Source: Parietaria judaica | Lineage: Eukaryota; Streptophyta; Magnoliopsida; Rosales; Urticaceae | Reading direction: 5' to 3' | Length of the DNA: 64,000 nt | Assembly (NCBI GenBank): GCA_954871525.1 | Contig: OX940870.1 | Coordinates: 3,937,501 to 4,001,500, forward strand | Part shown: piece after piece, positions 47,201-60,365 of the stretch | Position numbering within the stretch: the first letter of the stretch is position 1 | How the letters are laid out: each line of letters opens with the position of its first letter | Position numbers and translations under genes: made by a program | Notes under the pieces: generated by a model | Told to the model about the DNA's origin: nothing | Database searches by the model: none | Seen by the model: the letters and a program-made list of their open reading frames with translations, nothing else

Positions 47201-49009
47201 CTGTCTCTGAGCAAGCTTGCTAGCAAGTTCTTTCTCCTCGTTGAACAGCTTCAACGCAGAGTCATTGAGAGAGTTTAACTGACCGAACTTATCCAGGAAA
47301 AACAGACTTTGCTTATCGATTTCAGCCACCAGAGATCCCGTTGCATGAATGAAAGCCTCTAAATTTTGAATCTCATGGAGGGATGTGTCCAATCTTTGGG
47401 CAATATCGTCTTTCAGCAATTGGATGTCCCTTTTCTCTTTCTCCAGATTCTCATTTATGGTCAGCGAGTTTGTTATTTGATCTTGTTTGGACTTCAAATC
47501 AATCCTCAGGTCACCCAATTCAGAGTTCAATCTTTCGGTAGCCAATCTAGTAGCCGCCAACGTTGACTCAATATTCTTTATCATCGTATCTGCAGGAAAA
47601 GAGAAACAAGCGAAAATTAGTTCCAACAGATTCTGAAAAATATGATTACCTGTCAGTGTAAACCTCCCTATAGTAGAGATGGTGTTTAAACAAATAATGA
47701 AATAACTCAACCAACGAAGCAACTTTTATTACGAGCTCCACGTTTACAGATTCAACCTAAATGCAAGTTTAGTCGGTTCATGGTCTAATGCTTATCTATG
47801 AGTTCCAAATGTAATTATACAAACAACTAAAATGCAAACCTGTTAAAAAATGAAATCCAAAGCAATAAATGCGAACCTTTTTCCTCAATTACAATGGTTG
47901 TTCTGAACTTTTCTTCTCTGTACACCTTATCTCTATCTTCTGCCTCTGCTTTGAGTTCTTCCAGCTCCATTTCACCTGCCACCGGATAAAGCACATAAGA
48001 AAGTCAGATATACTATATTTTAACCTAAACATTCTGATATAACTATGGACAATTCAATTTGGCAAATAGAAGCAACATCAACGTTACATAGTCCGATACA
48101 CAACTTACGCTTTCTGATAGTCTCCCCTGCTGACTCTAACTTCAAAGATAGATCATTCATCTGTTGATTCAAATCATCTAAAGCCATTCCATTTGCTGAT
48201 AATTTGCCTTCGAAGAACTCCTTATCCTTCTCGGCTGTTATAAGCGGTAAAATAGAATCAATACTTTGTTTCATTTCTATGTTTGTAATTATGCAATGTA
48301 TCATTTCAAACAGAAAAAGAGTTCTCAAACTGAAATTTACCATCATGAACCTGAGTCGCTAGTTGCTGTAGAGTTTCAGTAAGCTGATCGCACAGTGTCT
48401 TGGTTGAAGACAACTTCGATTCCAATCCATGCCACTGCTTCTCATCTTCGTTCTGCTTCACCTTGAGCTTAGCATTCTCATTGAATGCATTTTGCAACTT
48501 TTCTTCTAATTCACGGATGTGCTCACACGATTTCTTCAGCTTATTGTTCTGCACAATTGTAGGCGGTTAATTACATCACCGTTGTACTTCTGTATAAATT
48601 GATCGATCAATTTTACGAAACCTATTGTTCTCACATAGCGACAGGCAAAGATTGAAGCCAAAAAACACAAATCTAACCAAGCGTTAGGAAGAAAATAGCG
48701 GAACAACAAAAGTTCTATGCACTGACCGCCATTTCTAGGTCAGCCTTCACTGAAGCTTGCTCTTTCACCAATTTTTCTGAACAATCGAAGATCCGACAAA
48801 GAATTGTCAGAATCACCTCAAAACAGTTGAGAAAATCCAATCAAGAACAAACCTGCCGTGAGCTTCAAATTGGCGAAACCTCCCGAAGGTGTGGAGTCCG
48901 ACGAAGGACGCGAAGAGAAGGAGAAGGCCTTCGGTTTCGCCGAGACCGAAGCGGAGAGCGTCTTCAAGCGATCGAAGCTACTCATGCTTGCAAACCCTAG
49001 CTTTTGCAT
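44241..49009 (-). CDS. ZYP1: ZYP1, synaptonemal complex transverse filament protein
   Basis: Eighteen GT-AG exons reconstruct to 877 aa (Arabidopsis ZYP1 is about 870): 48853-49009, 48727-48776, 48341-48548, 48109-48234, 47877-47975, 46913-47589, 46582-46830, 46373-46501, 46227-46295, 46045-46155, 45858-45965, 45661-45771, 45495-45581, 45113-45205, 44923-45030, 44746-44835, 44585-44647, 44241-44339. The N-terminus has [15 protein letters not shown] and the C-terminus ends [11 protein letters not shown], both hallmarks of ZYP1. Most of the protein is predicted coiled coil ([42 protein letters not shown]). The C-terminal 180 residues are basic and globular. The family dimerises head to head between homologous chromosomes in meiotic prophase and controls crossover number and interference. 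Every exon join keeps frame, so the gene looks functional. Expression should be meiosis-specific. Confidence 0.96.
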
Positions 49010-51338
49010 TTTCGGAATCGAAAATCGAAAGCTTAGAGCAGAGAGGAAGAACTAACCTAGAAAATGTGGCCTCTTCTGGTTTCAGAGCTCGATTATGGAC
49101 GAAACAGTCGAATGAATTTGGCGCCAATCTATTTATATGTAATGGAGGTAGCTTAAGCTGTAAGTCGGTTGACCCATTGAGGGTTTTAATCGCATGCGAC
49201 GCGAACCACAGGAACAATTTGAACACGCTCTAGAGTCTACTCTAAACCAAATTGACTTAGTTTTTTTTTTTATATATATTTTGATAAATTAATATTATTG
49301 AAAAAATAATCTCAGATTAGTGTATTTCATATGAGTTATCACATTCAATTTACCTGACTAATGAGCAATGACAACTCTTGGTTGTATTATCGTACATGCC
49401 TGAATTATTAGCTTCTTCTTTTTTTAATATATTTTTTAGAAAAAAACAGCATCTTAAAATGCAATATGCACAAGCATACATTTGAATATTGTAGCGAGAG
49501 AATATCGAGGAGAAAAGAAATCGTAAATTGTAACAGAATACTATAGACTTTTATTTATAAAATATTATAGTTTAAAAAGTATCTCCATAGTAACACAATA
49601 ATATAGAGATAGATGTGGATGAGGGGAGAGGGGAAAGAGTTGGTCCAAAAATATAATCAAATCGGACTAATACGGGAAATAAATAATATAATTAAATAGA
49701 GCAAATAAACGTAATAAAATGAAAATTAAAAGGTCCAATCAACTCCAAGATAGTGCCAATCGTGATGTTAAAATTCCGAAACTCCCATGCACACGTCGGA
49801 ACTCTTAGACAAACGTTATAATTGGTTAGGTAAATGATGGCTCTAAAATAGCGCATGCCTTTTTTTTTTTTTTCTTTCTCAAACCCCTTTAAATTATTGC
49901 TTACATCGATTTTCATTATTTTTTTATAGGATATTTTCTTTATGTTAGGTAGTATTGAATTAATATAAAAATAATACGAAAACTGATAAATGATAATATA
50001 TTTGGATGGCAATCGTAAAGATAAGAACTACTCCTGCAATAATTATAAAGTAAACTCTTAGATTACACAAAGTCTCTTTGTGGTGGTACCTTTCTGTAAT
50101 TATATTTTAATTTTAAATAATCTACATTATGCTATGAGCATATCAATATGATTGTATACTACACAGTGTACACAAACAATTTGTTAATTTTATTTTTACC
50201 CAAGCGTATAATATGGAAGCATCTGTAACAATTATTAACTTTTAGCTGCGTTGTTTTCACTTAAAGTTGTTTTCAGTGGGCATCGTCGTTTTCAAATGAA
50301 AAAAACTATGAACGTCTGTTAGATATATCTTTTGAAAGTTACATTTAAGGAAAGTATACGAAATATTTATACTGTGTCAATTTTTTTTATAAAAAAATTA
50401 CCTATTGTGTTTGTGTCTATTGTGTGTTAAAAGTTATTTATAATGGATAGTTTTTATAAAGGTCTGCACAAAATGATATTTCGTAATTAGTCCAAAATTA
50501 AGAGTTGATACTTTATAGCGGCATAAGTATCTAATAATTTACTTTTTATGGTAAAAATTCTCATTTTCACTATTTTGGTTCTCATTAATTTTCATTCCTT
50601 TTGATATTTAATTAACATTAATTTTAGGCATGCAGTTAATAAAATTTCCACTATTTTTTTTTTGAATGGGGTGACACTATCGGCCAAAATTATAATACAT
50701 TATCGCATTACTCGATATATTCAGTGTAAGAACATGTGACACTATTGGCCAAGTTTATATATTTGTAAAGAGGGCACTCTTTTGAGTTTCATGAAGTTTG
50801 AACTCGTGAGCTTATGAATAGATATGCATTTGTGCTACCACTAGGTCAAACATTTCCACACTTTGACACTTGTACAGACTCATTTGCACATTAAAAAACA
50901 TTAAATGTAATTGAAAAATTAAATCAAATTCAAGAGAGAAGCAACTGCGAAAAATAATAAAAATTGATACCTTCTAATGAAATTCTAGACACTTTTGCCG
51001 TCATTAACTCTAAAATAATAAAGTCTCGAAAGTTTGCATGCCAGTATATGCTCTGAGCGTTAATTATTGGTAAATCCGAAGCCTGAAAATGGCAAGGATA
51101 GAGGAGCATAGACTCTCGCGCTAACAGATATGGTAGTGCACGTCAAAATAGTGTGATGAACTAAATCATGGACATTCCATTTCCCAAACCCTAAACCCCC
51201 AAATCTCTCCACTCCCAATTCCAGACTCGCTGGCTCAATCCGCCATTTTCGTCCGATCTCCCATCTCGGCGACCTCTGTAGAATATCTCGCCGCTGCACG
51301 CACTGACTCCAGCCCGGAAATCTCGTTGAACAAGCATA
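49010..51338. other. Intergenic, divergent promoters of ZYP1 and the mitochondrial carrier
   Basis: AT-rich, with a T tract at 49860-49874. A block at about 50660-50850 ending CTACCACTAGGTCAAAC has the look of a common plant dispersed repeat, but it has no clear borders. No gene seen. Confidence 0.5.
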
Positions 51339-54152
51339 ATGCGAAACTCGGAGCTCTCGAGCTCGGGCTCCGGGGTTTCTTCGAGCTCGGGGCTGTTCGT
51401 CGCCGGCGGGTTGTTCCTCGATCCGTCGATTTCGAATGCGATTCTCCGCTCGGTGTCGCCGGAGCAGAGTTCGGATTCCGCAGTGGGTTTCGGCTCCGCG
51501 TGGCCGTGTGAGTGTCGGTTGCGGTTCCGAGCGCCGAGGGACGGGGGAAGGTTTCTCTCGGTGAGCTTGAGAAGCGACGGGATCGTTCGGGAATCGAAGA
51601 GGTGTCTGGTTCAGAATGAGAAAGGCTACGAGGGCGCCGAGGAGGCTGTGGTCGAGGCGAGCGAGAAGAAGGAGACGGCCAAGGTTTCGCAGGGCGTTGC
51701 CGTGAACACAACCAAACACCTGTGGGCTGGCGCCGTCGCCGCCATGGTTTCGAGGTAACGGCTTCTGACTTGATTGAACTAGATTGTCAATTTTGTTTGG
51801 GGTTTGGATGAATTCAGTGGAAAGATGCGATTTTTGTGGAGAACTTTAGGAATCGAAAATGAAGGGGATCGAATCTGCTTTGTATCAGGACTTTTGTAGC
51901 TCCATTGGAGAGACTAAAGCTTGAATACATAGTCCGTGGTGAGCAGAGGCATCTGTTTGAGCTCGTGAAGTCAATTGCTGCTTCACAAGGCGTGAGAGGG
52001 TTCTGGAAGGGAAATCTTGTTAATATCCTACGAACAGCCCCTTTTAAAGCCGTCAATTTCTGCGCTTATGATACATACAGAAAGCAATTGTTGCGATTTT
52101 CGGGGAATGAGGAGACCACAAATTTTGAGAGGTTTATAGCTGGTGCTTCAGCTGGCATTACCGCGACCATTATGTGCTTGCCGCTTGATACGGTAGCGTA
52201 CTTTTTTTCTTCACTTCTAGATTATACTATAATTAAATATATAGACTCCACAATCCGCATTACATGATGCAAAATCCGAGAACTTCTAATTGTTTGACAT
52301 TGATCTTTTACTGCTCATATTTATATAGTCTACAAGAATAGCATCATGGAATCATAGTTTAGTAACTTAGTTTAAGAAAGTCTCGGATGTGTGAGCTATG
52401 ACTATGAGAGTTTGTTTGTGACCTTGAAATTTGCTGGCACGTTGTTAGTCCTATGTTATAGGTCTTGTCACTGGACTCGAACTAACAAAACCCTATTGTC
52501 GTAAGATACCTACTTAAACTCGAGAGGGAAAACCAGCTATTTTAATGAATAATTTATCAAGTTGCTCTTTGATGCCTTTCTCATTCATTTACATTCTCTT
52601 AAATTGACCGTTTTTCAATACAACTTACTGAGGCTGGCCCAAATCATAAAGTAACTTCTCAAAGCTTGTAACATAATTAATGCATAAGATAATAATTTAA
52701 GCCCTAAAATATTATTAAAAAAACAAGCTACAGTATGATAAAATCACTAGACATGATACTAAAAAAACCTAAATAAACATAAGGAAAATGTCATTAATGC
52801 TGACTTACTCTACGGATACAACTCATGGACAAAATTTTTTTCTTCATTTGATCAGAGGAACCTGTTGGTGGGCAACTTGTTTATGTGTTTGCCTTTATTG
52901 GATTCAATATCGGTTTGGAAATGTAAATGTATTTCAGGTATAAGATTTTGTAAACCTTATCCTTGCTACAACTTCTGAATATAATATCAGGTCCGTACTA
53001 AGTTAGTGGCTCCTGGCGGAGAGGCTCTCGGTGGCGTTATCGGTGCTTTCCGGCACATGATCCAAACCGAAGGAGTGCTCTCCCTTTACAAGGGCTTAGT
53101 TCCGTCCATTCTAAGTATGGCTCCCTCTGGCGCAGTCTTCTATGGTGTGTACGATATACTGAAAACGGCTTATCTGCACTCACCCGAAGGAAGGAAAAGA
53201 CTCAAAGATATGAGCGAGAAGGGCGCCGAGCTAAATGCTTTTGACCAATTGGAGTTGGGACCGTTTAGGACTTTGCTTTATGGCGCTATTGCCGGTGCTT
53301 GCGCCGAGGCTGCAACATACCCTTTTGAGGTTGTTAGAAGGCGGCTTCAGCTTCAATCTCAGGCAGCGAGATTGAGCGCTTTGGCCACGTGTGTGAAGAT
53401 TGTTGAACAAGGAGGAGTCCCGGCTCTATATGCAGGCCTTATTCCCAGCTTGCTACAGGTATAAGACAACTCGGATATCATCTTAAGGATGCTGAGTTAT
53501 AAGCTTTTATTTGTGCTTAATGTTAAAGAGTGTTTTCTTAAGTATTCTCTGATTGCTTAACCGAATTTACGAGTCATGGTCATATATAGACTTTGAGACT
53601 CTTGGACTGATATATAAGCTAAATAAAAAGTTATTATTATTATTAACTGTTTAAAAATTGTTTCGTCGTATGATCTATATCATTGGGCATTTTTTTAAAA
53701 AGTGTGATTGTAACTTAGTTCTGATATAAAGTTTTCGCTAAATTTTTCGTCCGAAATTTTAATTTCTATATCTCTGGCTTATATATATGGAAACAAGTAT
53801 GTGTGTAGATTACTTATACCTCGGTTTTGATACATATTGTTCACTAAACTTTTAAACCGAAATTTGACCTTGATCCACTCCGTTGATGGCTTTGCTTAAC
53901 CCTAGCTGTGTTAAGCATAACTTGTGGATCCTTATATTTTATTGTGTCATGGTTGTTTGTTTGATGGTTATTTTGAAAGGCGGTATTTGATAGTATATAC
54001 TATAATATCGTTTTACTTTGAGTTTTCGATTTCATTTATATGATTTCTGAGCTCCGTTTCTTGTTCGTGTTTTGCCGTCTCAGGTACTTCCCTCTGCTGC
54101 AATAAGTTATTTTGTCTACGAATTCATGAAGATAGTTCTTAAAGTGGAATGA
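51339..54152 (+). CDS. Mitochondrial carrier, BT1-like adenine nucleotide transporter (BTL3-like)
   Basis: Four exons (51339-51754, 51889-52192, 52991-53458, 54084-54152) give 418 aa. A Ser/Arg-rich N-terminal extension of about 125 residues precedes three mitochondrial-carrier repeats with the signature Px[DE]xx[KR]: PLERLK (144-149), PLDTVR (237-242) and PFEVVR (351-356). The repeats carry the usual matrix-helix glycines (GFWKGNLVNILR, SLYKGLVPSILS, ALYAGLIPSLLQ). The family exchanges nucleotides across the mitochondrial inner membrane. The arrangement and length fit the plant BTL subgroup related to maize Brittle-1. Substrate choice cannot be read from the sequence. All introns are GT-AG. 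The start is the first ATG in a long GC-rich frame. A diverged duplicate of its 3' end lies about 780 bp downstream. Confidence 0.92.
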
Positions 54153-57100
54153 ATGGAGATTCACCATTTCTCAAGTAAGGAAAGAATCATATTATACGTT
54201 ACGAATGGTAGGATTATTAGCAGATATTGTCAACGATCAGCGATTTTTTTTTCTTCTTCTTCTACCGCTGCAAAGGGTCTGAAATCGAATCTTCTCAACA
54301 AATTTATCATTTGTTTAGATGCAAGCTTTTTTGCTCAAAATTAAGTTTACGCGAGAAATGCATTGTTTTTGGTGATGAAAGGCTAGACAATGTGATTTCT
54401 TTTGTTGCTTCTAAACATAATTATATATTTCGATACGGAACTGTTTTTTTTTTATTATTTGTTTATGAGATGTGAGCAATAATGATGCATCTCTAGTTTT
54501 TATCTTCTATTTTTTACGACTCATATTGCTAAACAAGATCGCTAGGTGGCCTTTTTCAGAAGCAAAAAGAAGATAAGAAAATAACACCCAAGTAAGGCAA
54601 AGTTACAACGTAATAAGTGGTTGGATTAATAAGGTTAATATATCTTAAAAGAAGCACTTAACTTCCCGAAATTATATTAAGTTGATATTCGTTAGCTATG
54701 CGGCATATACAAATTTGGACAAGACTAACCATCTAATCAAGGGATTTTTTTTTTATGCAATTATCCAAAAAGTTTTAAAATCTTAAATTGACGAAATTAG
54801 ACTTCCGACACTGTTTTGTGGTCTTTAGGTGCTATCACCGTCTGTAAACGAAAAATTGTGAATATGCCGACCTACGTAATACAAGAATGGGTACTTATGA
54901 TGTAAATATCCCTAATTCTTAAAGTAGAATAATCGGAAAATCATCATTTATGTATCAAGTCAATTAATATACATTAGGATTATTAGCAATTACTGTCAAC
55001 GATCGGCTTTATTTTTTTTTTTTTTCATTACAAACGGTAGGAAATAGAGTCCTCTTCACAAATTTACAATTTATTCAAGCCTATTATAAGATAACGCAAT
55101 TTCTTCATATTCTTAGTTGTTTCGGAGCATAATTGTATTTAGTTCTCCTTGAAGGTGAGAGCTCTTGCTCTACTTTATTATGTGGATTTGTAGAGTGAAA
55201 GATTGAGACATCGCTGATAATATGACTAAACGAGTTATAGTAGTCATCATGAAGTTCGCTATTGTTTTTTTTTTTTTTTTTTTTTGTCTTTAATTACAAA
55301 ATCTAGGAAAAATGATTGCTAAGTCTTGTCCTCTAAGATCAACAAACTCGGTTTGGACAAGTCGTATCATGTTCCTTGGTCGAGGTTTATCTTTGTATTT
55401 TCTCGATTTTGGTATCATACACAAACACACGTTTGTAATATACATATATATATATATATAATAAGTAGTTCATGCAAAAATTTCAAAGCACACTGCAAGA
55501 AGTGAAGTAAAGAGTTGGGATTGACTTTTCGTGATTATCGTTGTATAATTGTTCAAATATCGCTGGAATTGAGGTTCTCGGTAACTTATCTCCAATAATC
55601 GTTACCATTTTATATTTTTCGAGAGATAATGGCTGGAAAAGAGTGTTAATTTTCGTTCCACCTTTTCGAGTGCAATAAAGAGATAATCGAGCAACTTATC
55701 GCTAAACATTTAAAAAATGGAGATGTGGTATAAATTCTCAAATGACGGCATAAGCTCTAAAAACTGATAATTTCGCATTTTAAAGGTATTTTTTAGTGGA
55801 TCTTGTGAGATTTGAATTTAATTTTAAGGTTGTATATGTATGAATCATTTAGATTTTTCATAATTTTCTTCACGATTTGTAATAGTTCCTTAAAAAAGTA
55901 TTAGGCTGAATCAAAGTTATAGTTAGAGTTTCATATTAGTTTACTTGTACATCTGTGATTTTGATGATATATGTTGTTGATGGAATTGTTTTTTTTTTTT
56001 TTTTTATGTTGATGATGGAATATAGATGAAATGATTTTCTTTTCCAGATTTGGGTGATATTATACGGTGTTTCCAAATTTTACTTTAATTGTGGCAAAAG
56101 TAAATGTTTTTAAGAAATTTGTAAATTGAGTTATATTTTTAATTTTTTTTATGTAATTTCATTTTGTAACATTATATAAAATTTGGAAACTATGAGTTTT
56201 AATATTTTTTTTTGTAATTTGACGTTTTCCCGAATTGTCCAATTACTACGGCAAAAGTACATATTTTGTTGGAAATTGGTTAAATTGAGCTAGTTCTACG
56301 ACTTTTTTGATGTAATTTCATTTTGTAACATTTTATATAATTTTGAAACTGTGATATTGTCATAATTTATTTTGTAATTTGAGACTTGGTTTATGTTATG
56401 TTTTGTATAAGACTTTTATGTTTATGTTTTGTGGCATTAATACTTTTTGTTATGTTTTTAGTGTAAATATATATATGAAAATATTTTATAAGCTTTCCAT
56501 TGATAAATCCATCGATAAACGATTAATCTATCTATAAGTATCGATAAGTTCGATAACGGCAAACGATAACTTTTATAGAATTTTCATCGATAGATTCATC
56601 GGCAGAAGATTAGTCCGTCAATAACAGCAAACGATTTATCGGCCACAACAATATTCAAATCCTTAAAGAATGTTTACATGTTGTACGGGCTTTCCAAAAC
56701 TAATATTGTCCCCACTTATTTTTGTTAAAAACAAACTCATTTTAAAAATGCAAATCAAACTCGAGTTGAAATTAAATATTAAAATAAAAAAGTCTGTGCC
56801 ATAACCGGGTCGAAACCGAAGTACAATTTTTCGCTTATACTTCAAACAAATAGATAAACTTTTGCCCAACCGTAAATGGTATTAAATCTCGCATCCCTAC
56901 AATATTGCTCGACTAGTCATACATACATACCCATGTGATAATGTTCTCATTAATTCGCTATATTCGGCTTCATTCGAGTGACATTATTTGGAACCTATTC
57001 TTTTCCCCTTTTGGGTTAACCGTTAACGGTAAAAGTACAACAGATTTACCAAACCGTAAAAGGTAAATACAGCATGGTTGTCACTAGTGACTGACACGTC

Positions 57101-57331
57101 ATCAAAATTTTGATATTTCCCATTTAGTCCTCAGAGTTACGTGTGCGTTTCTGACTTGTCCTTCGATAACCTCAAAGCTCTCTGTTTTGGCTCGTCCTTT
57201 CAAAATCTCAGTTAACGGAGTATTTCCCACCATCGTTTTCTTTCTTTATTTAGCATAATTAATTAATTAATTATTGTTCCTCTGCTAATTCCCTCCGTAG
57301 TTCCCGCAAAACCCTAGCGGAGTCGCCGGCC
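54153..57331. other. Intergenic, with a diverged duplicate of the carrier gene 3' end
   Basis: 54135-54330 and about 54910-55085 align as diverged direct copies (TCTTAAAGTxGAAT, AGGATTATTAGCA, TGTCAACGATC, then a T tract and GAxTCxTCTxCACAAATTTA). The remainder is AT-rich with T tracts at 55264-55285 and 55989-56005, a (TA)n at 55447-55460, and ATCGATA-type repeats at 56490-56640. No other gene seen. Confidence 0.55.
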
Positions 57332-59839
57332 ATGTCGCTGCCGTGCCGCGCCGGCGGTTTGGATGGCGGCGAGTCCTGCGGATCTGATGAGCATCGTTCG
57401 CCGTCGTCCTCGCAGTGCGGTTCTTCCGTAGCGAGCTCGCGGGAGTTGCCGCCATTGGAGGACTGGGAGAAGCTGCGGCGGATCGTGATTGCTTCGGCGA
57501 AGGGCTTCGTGATCGGCGCCGGGCTCAAAGGCGGTCTCGCTCTCTTCTCGATTCTCGCTCGGTTGCGGCGGAGAAAGGCATTGACGGCTCTGACGTAAAA
57601 TGATCGGAAAATTGCCAAGTATTGGTGGCTTGCGAGTTCTCTCGTGGAAAATTCTGATGATGATTTGCGCTTGGTTGCAGGAAGAAAGGGGCGATAACGA
57701 ACAGCGAGGCGATCGTGATTGCAGCGAAGGAGACGTTGCGCTACGGGCTGTTTCTCGGTACTTTCGCCGGCACGTTCGTCTCCGTCGATGAAATTATAGC
57801 TTTCTTCGGAGGCCACCGCAGGCATGTTCACTTTGCCTTGGCAACTATCTGATTATTTTGTAATTCAATCATGTGAAATGGAATGAGTGTTGTTCTGGTT
57901 GGTAAGAAAGTTATCATTGTATCTAGTTCAGGACAGGGAAATGGAGGGCTTTGTTGGCCGGGGCCATCGCCGGGCCCTCGATGCTTCTCACCGGGCTCGA
58001 AACGCAGCATACGAGTCTGGCTTTGTACATACTTATGCGCGCCTCGGTATTAGCGTCGCGCTGTGGGATCAAAAGCAAGCGATTCGGGAGCATTTGCAAG
58101 CCATTGACATGGGTGCATGGCGACATTTTCCTCATGTGTCTCTCTTCTTCGCAAATTTTGTACGTCATCATTATCTATGTCCCATCATTAGTCTTCTCCT
58201 TGAGCTCTACAGTCACAAAGATCGAACAATCACTTTGCACAAGCCTTGTGCAATCTCTTTTCATCGTTTCAGTAAAATTCAATTCACAATTTTTTTTTTC
58301 TGCCATTCATTAATTTGGGTACTCATATTCTTTACAACGCTTGTGATATCTCATCATACAGAGCTCAAATTGTGTGTCTCAGGTCAGCTTACATATTGAA
58401 GCAGGACAGTTTGCCTCCTTCGTATAAATCGTTTCTCAACACACACGGCGGTAAGGATGTCGCTATTCTTGAAGGCGTGAAAGCGATCGCATCTGGCTTG
58501 CCTTTTACGAATTTGGAAGCAATAGAGAAATATTATAAGTCTACTGGTGTAGACATTAAGCTTGATCCAGACATGAAGGTTCCATGCTCGGTAGGCATCA
58601 CTGATGATCATAATGTTTCTTTCTGTGCTTGATTAGCATATGACCAATTTAGTTAAATCTAAATATTTTGAGCTCCGTGCAGATTGTACATGGGCATCAG
58701 TCATGCAGTGGGCATATTCTGTCGTTTCTTATCCAAGCGTATAAGAGAGCGTTACCGGTGTATCTTCCGGTATACCTGATTCCCGCGCTCCTAGTACACC
58801 GTCAAGACCTCTTGAAAAGGTGACTGGTTTCTCTTCATAAGTCATTCTCAGTGGAAACTGCTGCTTGAATCTGTTAAAAACTGTCAAAAGTAGAGGTTGT
58901 GATTGTAATGTTTTGCTTGAGATGCAAGTTTTTGAGACCATCGGCGTGGGAAATTTCTTACCTCTGCATAAAACTATGCATTTTCGGTAGTTTTCCCGTC
59001 TTACAAACGTCATTTTGACCACTTGCAGGCCCAACACAATACTTAGGAAAGGAATTTTCGGTACTGCGAGGTCAAGCTTGTTCCTATCCGTATACTGCTC
59101 ATCTGCCTGGTAATTGCTTTTACCGTTTTACGTATCATTCTCTGTTTCAGTTTTATTGTCACTGAAGATTGTTTAAACATAGTTAGGAATAGAAAAGAAT
59201 TTATAGATTGTTTTAGAACTAAATGCAAATGTTCATGTAGGTCCAACCCAACTGCGTCTGAGTTTATACTTTATTTTCATTGGAGTGAAGTTGTGAGAGC
59301 CATTATAGTGAATGTTAACTTAGTATTCTTCCTCTTATACTCAGAACTGATTTGATATGAACATATATATACTATCTGTCTTTGTTCATAAGGATGTGGA
59401 CGTGCTTCCTCTTCCGGATTTTCAAGCGATGCAACATTCCAATGGTGGCAATGGGAACGGTAGGGACCCGTTTCGCTGCTTAGTTATCTAATCGGTTGAT
59501 CTCCTTTTGACAGTTCAAATGCATTAACTTTTATTACAGTTTCCGACTGGCTTGGCATTGGCGATCGAGAAGAAAACCAGGCGAATGGAGATCTCCCTCT
59601 ACTGCCTCGCTCGCGCCATCGAGAGCTTCTTTACATGCTTGGCTGACGCTGGCTACTTGCCACAGTCGAAGCGCTTCAAGCGAGCCGACGTTATGGTTTT
59701 CAGCTTATCCACGGCCGTGATAATGCACTGCTACGCGCAGGAGAGGGACGTCTTCCGCTCAAAATACTTGAACGTTCTCGACTGGGTGTTCGGTGTTCCA
59801 CCGCTACCGTGCGAAACCCCTCGCCGCAAAGATCACTGA
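57332..59839 (+). CDS. TMEM135-like / Tim17-like multi-pass membrane protein
   Basis: Eight exons (57332-57594, 57681-57821, 57932-58159, 58383-58590, 58683-58819, 59029-59109, 59393-59459, 59540-59839) give 474 aa. All joins keep frame. Intron 2 begins GC (CAG|GCATGT) rather than GT. Features: a Ser/Gly-rich N-terminus, several glycine-rich hydrophobic segments (GFVIGAGLKGGLALFSILAR, GLFLGTFAGTFVSVDE, WRALLAGAIAGPSMLLTGLE), then HGHQSCSGHILSFL and a C-terminal helical region ending in FGVPPLPCETP. This matches the TMEM135 N-terminal-domain proteins, annotated in plants as Tim17/Tim22/Tim23-family. Animal TMEM135 is linked to mitochondrial and peroxisomal dynamics; the plant role is not established as far as I know. 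Start chosen as the first ATG in a GC-rich frame. Confidence 0.87.
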
Positions 59840-60365
59840 CTCCTAATGTACATTCTATTCTGTAGTGTCACCCATTCGTTGCTGAAATATACCCAATTTA
59901 CAGTGATTCTTCTATTACTCCATACTTGTAACTGAACAATAATGAAGCATGAAAGTTTGATGTTGCTAATTCTTGACATGAACTAAAGTCTAAACCCTAC
60001 AAATGTCCACAAATTCCCAGTCGCGGTTTAGTTGTGGACGGAGTTGGAGGGCCGTGAAATCCAGGTCGGGGAAACCTTGAGCGGCCCCGGTACCCTTTTC
60101 CGTAATTCCATTAATGCCTAATTTTCTCACCCAAAAATTCAACACTTGATTGATCCATATTAAGATCACGAAAGTGATAATGAAGTTTCAAATTTCTTCT
60201 TCAAAAAACAAAAGTTCAATTCTCATCCGTAGCAAACACAGAGAATATGAAATCGATTTCAAACCAAAATTGAAGATTCAATTTACAAACCCAGAACCCA
60301 TAATCGCTACTAAACCCTAGACGCGACAAAGCAGAGAGAGAGAGAGGGAGACGAATCGTCGGCGA
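59840..60365. other. Convergent 3' flanks of the TMEM135-like gene and TRM112
   Basis: Short AT-rich spacer holding both 3' UTRs. A (GA)n tract is at about 60331-60350. No gene seen. Confidence 0.5.

Noticed and set aside
50660..50850. SINE-like block with a TTTGAACTCGTGAG motif
   Set aside because: Resembles a B-box, but I see no A-box, no clear poly(A) end and no target duplication.
51060..51719. 219-codon minus-strand frame opposite the mitochondrial carrier exon 1
   Set aside because: Low-complexity Arg/Pro/Ser translation of the reverse strand of a real GC-rich exon.
57271..57831. 186-codon minus-strand frame opposite the TMEM135-like gene
   Set aside because: Antisense shadow crossing an intron of a well-supported gene; no recognisable domain.
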